This document shows, piece after piece, positions 8,674 through 19,510 of a stretch of 46,725 nt of DNA. The translations under genes were made by a program, and so were the position numbers. The stretch spans positions 5,983,311 through 6,030,035 of the forward strand of contig NZ_GG657754.1 of NCBI RefSeq assembly GCF_000158915.1, in the 5' to 3' direction. Source of the DNA: Streptomyces himastatinicus ATCC 53653 (GTDB taxonomy: Bacteria; Actinomycetota; Actinomycetes; Streptomycetales; Streptomycetaceae). The notes beneath the pieces were generated by a model. That model was given only the letters and a program-made list of their open reading frames with translations, was not told the origin of the DNA and did no database searches. Numbering within the stretch: the stretch's first letter is position 1; the number at the start of each line of letters is the position of its first letter.

Positions 8674-10176
8674 GTGTCGGCAGTCGAGACCATTCATGTG
8701 GACGGGGTGTGGCGGGCGGCCGCATCCGGCGCGCAGCGGGAGGTCCTCGACCCCGCGGATGCCAAGACGCTCGCGGTCGTGGCCGAGGGCGGCGCCGAGG
8801 ACACCGACGCGGCCATCGCCGCCGCGCGCCGCGCCTTCGACAGCGGCCCCTGGCCGCACACCCCCGTCGCCGAGCGGGCGGCCCTGCTGCGGCGGGTCGC
8901 CGATCTGCTCCAGCGCGACCGTGAGGAGATCGCGCTCCTGGAGAGCCGCGACACCGGCAAGACCCTGGAGGAGGGCCGGGTCGACGTCGACGACGTGACC
9001 AACGCCTTCCGCTACTTCGCCGACCTGGTCACGGGCGAGTCGCCCGGCCGCGTGGTCGACGCGGGTAGCCCCGACGTGCACAGCGTCGTGGTGCACGAGC
9101 CGGTCGGCGTCTGCGCGATGATCACGCCCTGGAACTATCCGCTGCTCCAGGCCAGCTGGAAGGTGGCCCCGGCGCTCGCGGCGGGCAACACCTTCGTCAT
9201 CAAGCCCAGTGAAGTGACCCCGCTGTCCACCGTTCACATGGTGAAGCTGCTGGTCGAGGCGGGCCTGCCGAACGGTGTGGCCAACCTGGTGACCGGTGCG
9301 GGCGACCCGGTCGGCGCCCGGCTGTCCGAGCACCCGGATGTGGACCTGGTGTCCTTCACCGGCGGTCTGATCAGCGGCACCAAGGTGGCCCAGGCCGCCG
9401 CGCCGAGCGTGAAGAAGGTCGCCCTGGAGCTGGGCGGCAAGAACCCGAACGTCGTCTTCGCCGACGCCTGCGCCACCGACGAGGGCTTCGACACCGCCGT
9501 CGACCAGGCGCTGAACGCCGCCTTCATCCACAGCGGCCAGGTCTGCTCGGCCGGTGCCCGGCTGATCATCGAGGAGTCGGTGCGCGAGCGGTTCGTCGCC
9601 GAGCTGGTCCGCCGCGCCGAGAAGATCAAGCTGGGCCGCGGCACCGAAGACGGTGTCGAATGCGGTCCGCTCGTCTCGGCCCAGCAGCTCGCCAAGACCC
9701 AGGCGTACGTGGCGTCCGCCCTGGAGGAGGGCGCGGTGCTGCGGACCGGCGGCAAGCAGCCTGAGCCGTCCGACGTCCGCCCCGCGACCGGCTACTTCTA
9801 CCTGCCGACCGTGCTCGACCAGTGCCACCGTGAGATGCGGGTCGTCCGAGAAGAAACGTTTGGCCCGATCCTTTCGGTGGAGACCTTCAGCACCGAAGAT
9901 GAGGCTGTGACGCTCGCCAACGACACGGAGTACGGCCTGGCCGGTGCGGTCTGGTCGTCCGACACCGCGCGCGCCCGCCGGGTCGCCGCGCGGCTGCGTC
10001 ACGGCACCGTGTGGATCAACGACTTCCACCCCTACCTCCCGCAGGCCGAATGGGGCGGCTTCGGCAAGTCCGGCGTCGGGCGTGAGCTGGGCCCGGCGGG
10101 CCTGGACGAGTACCGCGAGACCAAGCATGTCTACGAGAACCTGCGGCCCAGCCCGGTGCGCTGGTTCGGCGGCTGA
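8674..10176 (+). CDS. betB: Betaine aldehyde dehydrogenase family protein
   Basis: 500 aa. Expected to oxidise betaine aldehyde to glycine betaine with NAD(P), in the cytosol. ALDH signatures seen: ITPWNYPLLQ, FTGG, the general base Glu252 in LELGGKNP, the nucleophile Cys291 in SGQVCSAG, and EETFGPI. Substrate is assigned from context: a choline dehydrogenase gene and an OpuA transporter follow. The start is GTG 8674, preceded by GGAAGGCAGAGG; the frame is open upstream to 8629 without a better site. A cluster of AT-ending codons (CGA, TTT, CTT, GAA, GAT) sits at about 9850-9910, over the EETFGPI motif. Other aldehyde substrates remain possible. Confidence 0.9.
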   Translation: MSAVETIHVDGVWRAAASGAQREVLDPADAKTLAVVAEGGAEDTDAAIAAARRAFDSGPWPHTPVAERAALLRRVADLLQRDREEIALLESRDTGKTLEEGRVDVDDVTNAFRYFADLVTGESPGRVVDAGSPDVHSVVVHEPVGVCAMITPWNYPLLQASWKVAPALAAGNTFVIKPSEVTPLSTVHMVKLLVEAGLPNGVANLVTGAGDPVGARLSEHPDVDLVSFTGGLISGTKVAQAAAPSVKKVALELGGKNPNVVFADACATDEGFDTAVDQALNAAFIHSGQVCSAGARLIIEESVRERFVAELVRRAEKIKLGRGTEDGVECGPLVSAQQLAKTQAYVASALEEGAVLRTGGKQPEPSDVRPATGYFYLPTVLDQCHREMRVVREETFGPILSVETFSTEDEAVTLANDTEYGLAGAVWSSDTARARRVAARLRHGTVWINDFHPYLPQAEWGGFGKSGVGRELGPAGLDEYRETKHVYENLRPSPVRWFGG

Positions 10177-10387
10177 CGCCCCGCCGCCGGCCCCCGCCCG
10201 GGGCGGCACGGCCGGGCCCGGACCTCCCGCCGGGCCCGGGCCTCGTCGCGTCCGGTGACGGCGCCCGGCGCATCCCCCTTCTCTCCCCTTCGTCCGAAAC
10301 CCCCATCTCCCTCCGGGGACGGCCCACGGTCCGCACCCGTGCGGGCCGTCCCGGAAGACCGGAAGACCGCGAGGAGTAACCCCCACC

Positions 10388-11973
10388 ATGCCCGTACCTG
10401 ACGCATACGATTACGTCGTCATCGGCGGCGGCACCGCAGGATCGGTGATCGCCTCCCGGCTCACGGAGGATCCGGACGTCCGCGTCGCCGTCATCGAGGG
10501 CGGCCCCTCCGACATCGACCGCCCCGATGTCCTCACCCTGCGCCGCTGGTTGGGTCTGCTCGGCGGCGACCTGGATTACGACTACCCCACTGTCGAGCAG
10601 CCGCGCGGCAACTCGCACATCCGGCACAGCCGCGCCCGGGTGCTCGGTGGGTGCTCCTCGCACAACACCCTGATCTCCTTCAAACCGCTGCCGGGCGACT
10701 GGGACGAGTGGGCCGAGGCGGGTGCCGAGGGCTGGGACGCCACCGCCATGGACCCGTACTTCCAGAAGCTGCGCAACAACGTCGTTCCGGTGGACGAGAA
10801 GGACCGGAACGCGATCGCCCGGGACTTCGTGGAGGCCGCCCAGGCCGCCGCCGACGTGCCGCGCGTCGAGGGCTTCAACAAGAAGCCGTTCCACGAGGGC
10901 GTCGGCTTCTTCGACCTCTCGTACCACCCGGAGAACAACAAGCGCTCCTCGGCCTCGGTCGCCTATCTGCACCCCTTCCTGGACCGGCCGAACCTCCACA
11001 TCATGCTGGAGACCTGGGCGTACAAGCTGGAGCTTGACGAGAGCGGCCGGGCCACCGGCGTCCACGTCCGCACCAAGGACGGCGAGGAGATCCTCGTCGA
11101 GGCGCGGACCGAGGTGCTGGTCTGTGCGGGCGCGGTGGACACCCCGCGGCTGCTGATGCACTCCGGCATCGGTCCCAAGGCCGACCTGGAGGCGCTGGGC
11201 ATACCGGTCAAGGCCGATCTGCCGGGCGTCGGTGAGAACCTGCTCGACCACCCCGAGTCGGTGATCGTGTGGGAGACGGACGGCCCGATCCCGGACAACT
11301 CCGCGATGGACTCGGACGCCGGCCTGTTCGTACGCCGCGACCCGGAGTCCAAGGGTCCGGATCTGATGTTCCACTTCTACCAGATCCCCTTCACCGACAA
11401 CCCCGAGCGGCTGGGCTACGAGAAGCCCGAGCACGGCGTGTCGATGACCCCCAACATCCCCAAGCCGCGCAGCCGCGGCCGCCTCTACCTGACGAGCGCC
11501 GACCCCGAGGTCAAGCCCGCCCTCGACTTCCGCTACTTCACGGACGAGGACGACTACGACGGCCGCACCCTGGTCGACGGCATCAAGCTCGCCCGCGAGA
11601 TCGCCAAGACCGAGCCGCTGTCCGGCTGGCTCAAGCGCGAGGTGTGCCCGGGCCCGGAGATCACCTCGGACGAGGAGATCAGCGAGTACGCCCGTAAGGT
11701 CGCGCACACCGTCTACCACCCCGCAGGCACCTGCAAGATGGGCGCCGCCGACGACGACCTCGCCGTGGTCGGCCCCGATCTGCGGATCCGCGGTCTGTCC
11801 GGCATCCGGATCGCCGACGCCTCCGTCTTCCCGACGATGCCTGCTGTGAACCCCATGATCGGAGTACTGATGGTCGGCGAAAAGTGTGCGGACCTGCTGG
11901 TCGGCGAGCGTGATCAGGTCCGCTACCGATCGCGCGACCGAGCCGCCCAGCTCGCTCCGGGAGGTGAGGCGTG

Positions 11974-11974
<1 letters not shown>
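10388..11974 (+). CDS. betA: GMC-family choline dehydrogenase
   Basis: 528 aa. An FAD enzyme that oxidises choline to betaine aldehyde. Seen in it: the FAD-binding [17 protein letters not shown] near residue 8, the GMC segment [23 protein letters not shown], and a C-terminal catalytic-region histidine in [10 protein letters not shown] with [15 protein letters not shown] at the end. GAGGAG lies 13 bases before the ATG. The 211-base gap after betB holds GC-rich imperfect hairpins, so betA may have its own promoter or be attenuated. The stop overlaps the transporter ATPase start (TGATG). Confidence 0.9.
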
Positions 11975-13061
<1,087 letters not shown>

Positions 13062-13065
<4 letters not shown>

Positions 13066-13115
13066 GCACGCCCCCGACCTTCTTCCCGCCGAGCGGCACC
13101 GGGAGGCGCGTGTGA
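13062..13115 (+). CDS. 17-codon open frame bridging the ATPase and permease genes
   Basis: ATG 13062 overlaps the ATPase stop (ATGA). The frame reads [17 protein letters not shown] and its TGA (13113-13115) overlaps the permease GTG (13112-13114). It exactly fills the gap and may carry ribosomes from one gene to the next rather than make a functional peptide. No homology is claimed. Confidence 0.3.
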
Positions 13116-15133
13116 GCGCGACGACCACCCGCTCCCGTACCGACCCCGACACCGCGCCGTCCGCGGACAACACCGCCGCGGCCGAAGCGCGCCCGTCGCT
13201 GCTGCGCACGCTCGTCAGCAGCCCGACCGTCCGCAAGCTCGCGGTGCTCGCGGTGATCGCCGCCGTGCTCATACCGCTCGCCCACGCCAAGTGGGCCGGT
13301 GCCGGATGGCCCCACGCGCTGACCGTCGATGTGTCCGGACCGCTGGAAAAGTCCAGCGACTGGATCCTCGACAACCGCGACAGCCACTGGATCTTCCTCT
13401 ACTTCTTCGGCCACATCAGCCAGGCCATCATCACCGGCGTCCGCGTCGTCTACATCGCCCTGCTCGCCCTCGGCTGGGCCGGTGTCACCGCCGGACTGAC
13501 CCTGCTCGCCTGGCGGGTCGCCGGGGTGCGGGTCGCGGTGACGACCCTCGTGTCCCTCGCCGTCTGCGGAGTGCTGGGCATGTGGGTGCCGACGATGCAG
13601 ACGCTCGCGCTGATGGCCGTCGCCGTCACCGCCTCCGTCGTCATCGGCGGACTGCTGGGCCTGGCCGGCGGCCTCTCGGAACTGGCGTTCCGGGTGCTGC
13701 GGCCGGTGCTCGACACCATGCAGGTGCTGCCCGCGTTCGCGTATCTGCTGCCCGTCGTGATGATCTTCGGTAACGGTGTGCCCGGCGCGGTGCTCGCCAC
13801 CGTGATCTACGCGGCTCCGCCCATGGCCCGGCTCACCGCCCTCGGCCTGCGCGGCGCGGACGCCGGGGTGCTGGAGGCCGTGGCCTCGCTCGGCGCGACC
13901 TGGCGGCAGCGGCTGCTGTCCGCCCGGTTCCCGCTGGCCCGCAAGGAACTGCTGCTGGGCATCAACCAGACGATCATGATGGCGCTGTCCATGGCCGTGA
14001 TCGCCTCCGTGATCGGCGGCGGCGGTCTCGGTGACCGCGTCTACCAGGCGCTGTCCAGCGTCGACGTCGGCAAGGCGCTCGCCGCGGGACTCCCGATCGT
14101 GCTCCTCGCCGTCGTGATGGACCGCACCATCGGGGTGGCGGGCGAACGGCTCGGCGCGCCCCCGGCCGAGGGCGGCTCCCGGCTGCTGCGCGGCTGGCCC
14201 GCGTGGGCGGGCGTCGCGGTGATCACCGCGGTGATCACCGTCGCCGGACGGCTGTCCGGCTCCCAGACCTGGCCGGGCGGCTTGACCGTCGCCATCGAGG
14301 GGCCCGTCAACCAGTTCAAGGAATGGATCGTCGACCACATCTACACCGGTGTGCCGGTCGTCGGCGGCACCGCCGAATGGGCCGCGAACTACCTCAAGTG
14401 GGTCCTCGACCCGCTGCGTGAGGGGCTCCAGGGCATCCCGTGGTACGGGATCCTGCTGATCGTCGCGGCGCTGGCCTGGCTGATCGGCACCTGGGCCACC
14501 GCGCTGACCGCAACCGCCGCCATGGCCGCGATCGGCGTGCTCGGTGTGTGGGAGCCGTCTATGGACACCCTCTCCCAGGTGCTGGCGGCCGTCGTCGTCA
14601 CGCTGGTCCTCGGGTTCGCGATCGGCATCTGGGCCGCGCGCAGCGCCCGGCTGGAGCGAATGCTGCGACCGGTACTGGACGTGTGCCAGACCATGCCGCA
14701 GTTCGTGTACCTGATCCCCGTGGTCGCGCTGTTCGACGTCGGCCGCGCCCCTGCGGCGGCCGCGGCCATCGTCTACGCGCTGCCCGCCGTCATCCGCATC
14801 ACCGCACAGGGGATCCGGAACGTCGACCCGTCCGCGCTGGAGTCGGCGCGTTCGCTCGGCGCCACCCAGGGGCAGCAGCTGCGCCAGGTCCAGTTGCCGC
14901 TGGCCCGCCCGGCGCTGCTGCTCGCCGTCAACCAGGGCGTGGTGCTGGTGCTGGCCGTGGTCGTCATCGGCGGTCTGGTCGGCTCGGGCGCGCTCGGCTA
15001 CGACGTGCTGTTCGGCCTGGCGCAGGGCGACCTGGCGACCGGTCTGGTGGCGGGCGTGGCGATCGTCTGCCTGGGGCTGATGCTCGACCGGGTGACCCAG
15101 CCGACCGCGCGCCGCGACAGGAAGGGGGCCTGA
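13112..15133 (+). CDS. opuAB: Glycine betaine/proline ABC transporter permease, two fused permease domains
   Basis: 673 aa, roughly twice a normal OpuAB/ProW. Two BPD_transp_1 units are fused. Both have the EAA-loop pattern: EAVASLGATWRQRLLSARFP in the first half and ESARSLGATQGQQLRQVQLP in the second. They also share parallel segments WVPTMQTLALMAVAV and WEPSMDTLSQVLAAV. About 12-14 membrane helices are predicted. Fusion means one polypeptide can supply both transmembrane halves. The GTG start overlaps the preceding mini-frame, with GGGAGG nearby. The binding-protein gene starts 2 bases after the stop. Confidence 0.92.
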   Translation: MSATTTRSRTDPDTAPSADNTAAAEARPSLLRTLVSSPTVRKLAVLAVIAAVLIPLAHAKWAGAGWPHALTVDVSGPLEKSSDWILDNRDSHWIFLYFFGHISQAIITGVRVVYIALLALGWAGVTAGLTLLAWRVAGVRVAVTTLVSLAVCGVLGMWVPTMQTLALMAVAVTASVVIGGLLGLAGGLSELAFRVLRPVLDTMQVLPAFAYLLPVVMIFGNGVPGAVLATVIYAAPPMARLTALGLRGADAGVLEAVASLGATWRQRLLSARFPLARKELLLGINQTIMMALSMAVIASVIGGGGLGDRVYQALSSVDVGKALAAGLPIVLLAVVMDRTIGVAGERLGAPPAEGGSRLLRGWPAWAGVAVITAVITVAGRLSGSQTWPGGLTVAIEGPVNQFKEWIVDHIYTGVPVVGGTAEWAANYLKWVLDPLREGLQGIPWYGILLIVAALAWLIGTWATALTATAAMAAIGVLGVWEPSMDTLSQVLAAVVVTLVLGFAIGIWAARSARLERMLRPVLDVCQTMPQFVYLIPVVALFDVGRAPAAAAAIVYALPAVIRITAQGIRNVDPSALESARSLGATQGQQLRQVQLPLARPALLLAVNQGVVLVLAVVVIGGLVGSGALGYDVLFGLAQGDLATGLVAGVAIVCLGLMLDRVTQPTARRDRKGA

Positions 15134-15134
15134 G

Positions 15135-16124
15135 ATGGCTACGGCCCATAACCCTCGCCGTCGGCAGCTGCTGATGGCCGCCACCGGGGTCACGGCCCTG
15201 CTCACGGCGACCGGCTGCGGCGCGGCGGACATGTCCAAGCAGTCCTCGCCGTACGCCAATGTGGGCGGCGCGAAGAGCGTGACGCTCTCCGTCCAGTCCT
15301 GGGTCGGCGCACAGGCCAACGTGGCCGTCGCCCAGTACCTGCTGGAGCATGAGCTGGGCTACCACGTCGACACCGTCCAGGTGGACGAGATTCCGGCGTG
15401 GGACGCGCTCAGCCAGGGCCGGGTGGACGCGATCCTGGAGGACTGGGGTCACCCGGAGCAGGAACAGCGCTACGTCAAGGACAAGAAGACGATCGCGTCG
15501 GGCGGCGGCCTCGGCGTCACCGGCCACATCGGCTGGTGGGTGCCGAAGTACTTCGCCGACAAGCATCCGGACGTCCTGAACTGGAAGAACCTCAACAAGT
15601 ACGCCAAGACCTTCAAGACCGCGGAAAGCGGTGGGAAGGGCCAGCTGCTGGACGGCTCCCCGTCCTATGTCACCAATGACAAGGCGCTGGTGAAGAACCT
15701 GGATCTGAATTACCAGATCGTCTTCGCCGGTTCGGAATCCGCCCAGATCACCCAGCTCAAGCAGTTCGCCAAGCAGAAGAAGCCCTTCCTGTCGTACTGG
15801 TACGAGCCGCAGTGGCTGTTCAACCAGGTGCCGATGGAAGAGGTGAAGCTGCCCAAGTACACGGACAAGTGTGCGTCCAAGGGTGAGAAGGACCCCGACT
15901 CCATCGACTGCGCCTACCCGACCACCCCGCTCCAGAAGTACCTCAACGCGGACTTCGCCAAGGAGGGCGGCAAGGCCGCCGCCTTCCTGAAGAAGTTCCA
16001 CTGGACCAAGAAGGACCAGAACCAGGTGTCCGAGCTGATCGCCTCGGACGGGATGTCGGCACAGGACGCGGCCGCGAAGTGGGTCAAGGCGCACCCGGAC
16101 GTCTGGAAGCCGTGGCTGCGCTAG
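15135..16124 (+). CDS. opuAC: Glycine betaine-binding lipoprotein of the ABC transporter
   Basis: 329 aa. The N-terminal signal RRRQLLMAATGVTALLTATGC has an arginine-rich start and a lipobox ending at Cys, so it is a surface lipoprotein, possibly Tat-exported. The rest is an OpuAC/ProX-type substrate-binding domain (VQSWVGAQANVAVAQYLLEH, WGHPEQ, GHIGWWVPKYF). Several Trp/Tyr residues could form the aromatic cage that binds quaternary ammonium. It is the last gene of the transporter operon and is followed by a hairpin. Confidence 0.92.
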   Translation: MATAHNPRRRQLLMAATGVTALLTATGCGAADMSKQSSPYANVGGAKSVTLSVQSWVGAQANVAVAQYLLEHELGYHVDTVQVDEIPAWDALSQGRVDAILEDWGHPEQEQRYVKDKKTIASGGGLGVTGHIGWWVPKYFADKHPDVLNWKNLNKYAKTFKTAESGGKGQLLDGSPSYVTNDKALVKNLDLNYQIVFAGSESAQITQLKQFAKQKKPFLSYWYEPQWLFNQVPMEEVKLPKYTDKCASKGEKDPDSIDCAYPTTPLQKYLNADFAKEGGKAAAFLKKFHWTKKDQNQVSELIASDGMSAQDAAAKWVKAHPDVWKPWLR

Positions 16125-16164
16125 ACGCCTCGTGATAGAGATGCCCTGAAGGCGTCACCCGGCC

Positions 16165-16208
16165 GGGCCCCGCCCCGTCCCCCTCATGGGGTGGACGGCG
16201 CGGGGCCC
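16165..16208. terminator. Bidirectional hairpin between convergent genes
   Basis: GGGCCCCGC (16165-16173) pairs with GCGGGGCCC (16200-16208), and inside it CGTCC pairs with GGACG. It overlaps the 3' end of the minus-strand gene and probably serves both convergent units. Confidence 0.6.
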
Positions 16209-16969
16209 AGCTGTCCGGCCAGGTCCCGCGCGGCGGTCATCGTCGCGCGGTAGAGCCGGGGGCCGAAGGTGACGCGGGTGGCGCCGAGCCGCCCCAGCTC
16301 GGCGGGCGAGGGGCCGTCCGGTGCGAAGGCCGACGCGTTGACCGGTATGCCGATGGCGGCCGCGAGCCGGGGCAGCAGCTCCGGCGGCGCGAAGATCGGG
16401 TAGACGCAGTCCGCGCCCGCCGCCGCATACGCCCGCCCGCGCTCGATCGCCGCCTCGGCCGCGCGCTCGGTGTCCTCGGGCCCGCCCTGGGCGAACTCGC
16501 CGCGGGCGAACGTGTCGATGCGGGCGTTGATCACCAGGCCGTCGCCCGCCTCGGCCCGCACCGCCGCCAGCCGGTCGGCCTGCTCCCGCGGGTCGGTCAG
16601 CTGCTTGGTCAGCCCGTCGGAGTCCTCCAGGTTGCAGCCCACCGCCCCGGTCTCCAGCAGCCGTTCGACCAGCTCCTTGGCGTCGAGGCCGTAGCCGCTC
16701 TCCAGGTCCGCCGACACCGGCACCTCCACGGCCCGGACGATCCGGGCCACCGCGGCGAACATCTCCTCGGCCGGTGTGTGGCCGTCCTGGAAGCCCAGCG
16801 ACGCCGCGATCCCGGCGCTCGGCGTCGCCAGCGCCGGGAAGCCCGCGTCCACGAAGGCGCGGGCCGAACCGGCGTCCCAGGGTCCGGGCAGTACGAGCGG
16901 TGTCTCCGCGTCCCGGCCGTGGTGCATCGCCCGGAACGCCCTGGCCTCGGCCGTGGCGCTGGTCGTCAT
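16184..16969 (-). CDS. Isocitrate lyase/PEP mutase family protein
   Basis: 261 aa. A TIM-barrel of the PEP mutase/isocitrate lyase superfamily. Seen: LPGPWDAGSARAFVDAGFPAL near the N-terminus, the metal-binding VPVSADLESGYG, and GAVGCNLEDSDG. The isocitrate-lyase KKCGH motif is absent, so it is not a classical ICL; a C-C lyase or oxaloacetate hydrolase-like role is possible. GAGGGGGA precedes the ATG. It lies 15 bases downstream of the AhpD-like gene and is probably co-transcribed with it. The substrate is unknown. Confidence 0.85.
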   Translation of the reverse strand: MTTSATAEARAFRAMHHGRDAETPLVLPGPWDAGSARAFVDAGFPALATPSAGIAASLGFQDGHTPAEEMFAAVARIVRAVEVPVSADLESGYGLDAKELVERLLETGAVGCNLEDSDGLTKQLTDPREQADRLAAVRAEAGDGLVINARIDTFARGEFAQGGPEDTERAAEAAIERGRAYAAAGADCVYPIFAPPELLPRLAAAIGIPVNASAFAPDGPSPAELGRLGATRVTFGPRLYRATMTAARDLAGQLGPAPSTP

Positions 16970-16984
16970 GGATCCCCCTCGTTC

Positions 16985-17467
16985 TCAGCCCGCGGTCGGC
17001 TTGTAGGAACCCGGGACCTTGCGGGTGGTCACCCCGATCCGGTTCCAGGCGTTGATGGTGAAGATGAGCGCGATGAGCTGGGCCAGCTCCTGCTCCTCGA
17101 AGTGCTTGGCGGCCCGGTCGTAAACCTCGTCCGAGACACCCTCGGGCAGGACGGTGACCGCCTCGGTCAGGGCGAGCGCGGCCTGCTCCTTCTCGGTGTA
17201 GACACCGGCCGCCTCCTCCCAGGCGTTGAGCAGATAGATCCGCTCCTCGGACTCGCCCGCCGCCCGGGCGTCCTTGATGTGCATGTCGATGCAGAACGCA
17301 CAGTGGTTGATCTGCGAGGCGCGGATCTTGACCAGCTCCGTCAGCGACGGCTCCAGACCCTGACGCGCCGCCGCGTCCAGCTGGATCATGGCCTTGTAGA
17401 CCGCGGGGGCCGCGTGCGCGAAGCTCATCCGGGGACCGTGCGGCGAGGTGCTCTCCGATGTCGTCAT
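16985..17467 (-). CDS. AhpD-like carboxymuconolactone decarboxylase family protein
   Basis: 160 aa, all-helical AhpD fold. The redox motif CAFCIDMH (Cys56, Cys59, His63) is the CxxCxxxH of peroxidase-type members, so a thiol-based alkylhydroperoxidase activity is likely. ATG 17467 is preferred; GTG 17476 is in frame but has no ribosome site. Neither start has a good Shine-Dalgarno, and the gap to the divergent MocR-type gene is only 47 bases, so the transcript may be leaderless. It is probably controlled by that neighbour, and the PEP-mutase-like gene follows. Confidence 0.87.
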   Translation of the reverse strand: MTTSESTSPHGPRMSFAHAAPAVYKAMIQLDAAARQGLEPSLTELVKIRASQINHCAFCIDMHIKDARAAGESEERIYLLNAWEEAAGVYTEKEQAALALTEAVTVLPEGVSDEVYDRAAKHFEEQELAQLIALIFTINAWNRIGVTTRKVPGSYKPTAG

Positions 17468-17514
17468 GCGGCCCACGCTAGAACCTCATCAGCCCAGGGG
17501 TATGGTCCAATCCC

Positions 17515-19057
17515 ATGGAGGATTCGTGGGCCACTTCCGGGCCCGGAAAGCCCACTTCCGGGTCCGCGCGGGCGAGTTCCGGGGCCGGGTCCGCGCAGGC
17601 GAGTTCCGATGCCGGGTCCGGGGCCGCACGGCCGGGCGGGCTGGGCGCCGATCTGCATCTGGACCTGCCGCGGGGCGGAACCACCGGGGTGCGGGCCGCG
17701 CTCATCCGCTCCCTGCGCGACGCCGTACGCAGCGGCCGCCTCGCCCCCGGCACCCGGCTGCCCTCCTCCCGCACCCTCGCCGCCGACCTCGGCATCGCCC
17801 GCAACACGGTGGCCGACGCCTACGGCGAACTCGTCGCCGAGGGCTGGCTCACCGCCCGGCAGGGCTCCGGCACCCGGGTCGCCCGGCGCGTCGTCCCGCC
17901 CGAACCCGCACCGCCGCGCACCCCACCGGCCGCCGCGGTGGCCGCCACCCGCCCGGCGTACGACCTGCGGGCCGGATCGCCCGACGTCTCCTCCTTCCCC
18001 CGCTCCGCGTGGCTGTCCGCCGCCCGGCGCGCCCTCACCGCGGCCCCGAGCGACGCCTTCAACTACGGCGACCCCAGCGGGCGGCCGGAACTGCGCCGGG
18101 TCCTGTCCGACTATCTCGCGCGCGCCCGCGGGGTGCGGGCCGCGCCCGAACGGATCGTGGTCTGCTCCGGGTTCATCCAGGGACTGGCCCTGCTCAGCCG
18201 CGCGCTGCACAGGGACGGCCACCGCGCGATCGCCGTCGAGTCCTACGGACTCGACCTCCACTGGAGCGTGCTGCGCCGCAGCGGACTGCGCACCGTGCCG
18301 CTGCCGGTCGACGGGCGGGGCGCCCGCACCGGCGAACTGGACCGCCTCACCGACGTACGCGCCGCGCTGCTCACCCCCGCGCACCAGTTCCCCACCGGCG
18401 TCGCCCTGGACCCCGACCGGCGGGCCGCCGTGGTCGACTGGGCGTCCCGGACCGACGGGCTGGTGCTGGAGGACGACTACGACGGCGAATTCCGCTACGA
18501 CCGCCAGCCGGTGGGCGCGCTCCAGGGGCTGGACCCGGAACGCGTCGTCTATCTGGGCACGGCGAGCAAGAGCCTGGCGCCCGCGCTGCGGCTGGCCTGG
18601 ATGGTGGTGCCGGATCATCTGCTGGACCGGCTGCTGGCGGTCAAGCAGACGGGGGAGTGGCAGTCGGGGGCGCTGGATCAGCTGACGCTCGCGGAGTTCA
18701 TCGCCTCCGGCGCGTACGACCGCCATGTGCGCGGGATGCGGCTGCGCTACCAGCGGCGCCGCGACCAGCTGGTGGCGGCGCTGGCCGAACGCGCCCCGCG
18801 GGTGCGCGTCACGGGCATCGCGGGCCGGACTGCACGCGGTGCTCGAACTGCCGCCGGGCACCGTGCCGCTCCGTTCTTCCAGGGCGCGGCCTGGCAGGGC
18901 CTGGCCATGGAGGGCCCTGAACCGCTACCGGTACCGCGAGGACGGCGCGCCGGGAGAGGGCGGACCCGAGCCGGACGAACTGGTCTTCGCCTATGGGGCG
19001 CCGCCCGATCATGCCTTCGCGGGCGCCCTGGACGCGCTGTGCCGGGTGCTGCCCTGA
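17515..19057 (+). pseudogene. MocR/PdxR-type GntR-aminotransferase regulator, frameshifted near the 3' end
   Basis: A GntR winged helix (about residues 55-115; GTRLPSSRTLAADLGIARNT) is fused to a class I aminotransferase-like domain with the PLP lysine in LGTASKSLAPALRLAW. These proteins sense PLP-related ligands and usually regulate a divergent gene, here ahpD-like. From 18828 the expected sequence jumps frame. GLHAVLELPPGT reads +1, AAWQGLAMEG reads in the original frame, and LNRYRYREDG to the TGA at 19057 reads +1 again. This needs an extra G at about 18831, one missing base at 18866-18875, and an extra C at about 18914-18917. Corrected length is about 514 aa. Sequencing error is more likely than decay. 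Confidence 0.8.
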
Positions 19058-19081
19058 GCGGGCCGCTCCCCACCCCCGGCG

Positions 19082-19110
19082 TTCACTTGTGCGATAACGC
19101 CCCCTAGGGT
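19082..19110 (+). promoter_or_regulatory. Candidate promoter of the small lipoprotein gene
   Basis: TTCACT (19082-19087) and TAGGGT (19105-19110) are separated by 17 bases, and the ATG at 19142 lies 31 bases further on. Spacing fits a vegetative promoter; the hexamers match only partly. Confidence 0.4.
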
Positions 19111-19141
19111 GGGCGGACCAACGAACGGGGGAGCAGGACCA

Positions 19142-19495
19142 ATGGAACGGAAAGGCCCACGACGGCTGCGGTCGAGCACGGTGATCCTGGGCGGTATGGG
19201 TGCCCTCGCGGCGGCCCTCACCTCCTGCGGGTCGGAGCCCGACAAGCGCTGTGTCGACCGGGACAGCTACGACTTCGCCAGGGGCTACCGCATCGTCGAC
19301 TCCAGTGCCTGCAACGGCTCTTCGGGCTCCACGGGCGGCAAGAAGAAGAGCAGCCGCGGCACCACCAAGCGGGTCGACGGCGACTGGTACTACGACGCCG
19401 ACGTCGACGGACGCTGGGCGGACTACGGCACCTTCAGCAAGAGCCAGGCCGCCGACCGCGGCGGCTTCGGCTGCTCGGGATCCGGCGGCGGCTGA
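19142..19495 (+). CDS. Small secreted lipoprotein (YgiB-like context)
   Basis: 117 aa. A signal peptide with lipobox ALTSC places the lipidated Cys at residue 29. The mature part is Ser/Gly/Lys-rich, with aromatic pairs (DGDWYYDADVDGRWADYG) and a Cys near the end (GGFGCSG). GGGGGAGCAGG precedes the ATG. The ATP-grasp gene follows after 15 bases, matching E. coli ygiB-ygiC, where a small DUF1190 lipoprotein-like protein pairs with a glutathionylspermidine synthase-like enzyme. The enzyme may act on it or with it, which is inference. Confidence 0.75.
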   Translation: MERKGPRRLRSSTVILGGMGALAAALTSCGSEPDKRCVDRDSYDFARGYRIVDSSACNGSSGSTGGKKKSSRGTTKRVDGDWYYDADVDGRWADYGTFSKSQAADRGGFGCSGSGGG

Positions 19496-19510
19496 CCGGA
19501 CGACGACCCG

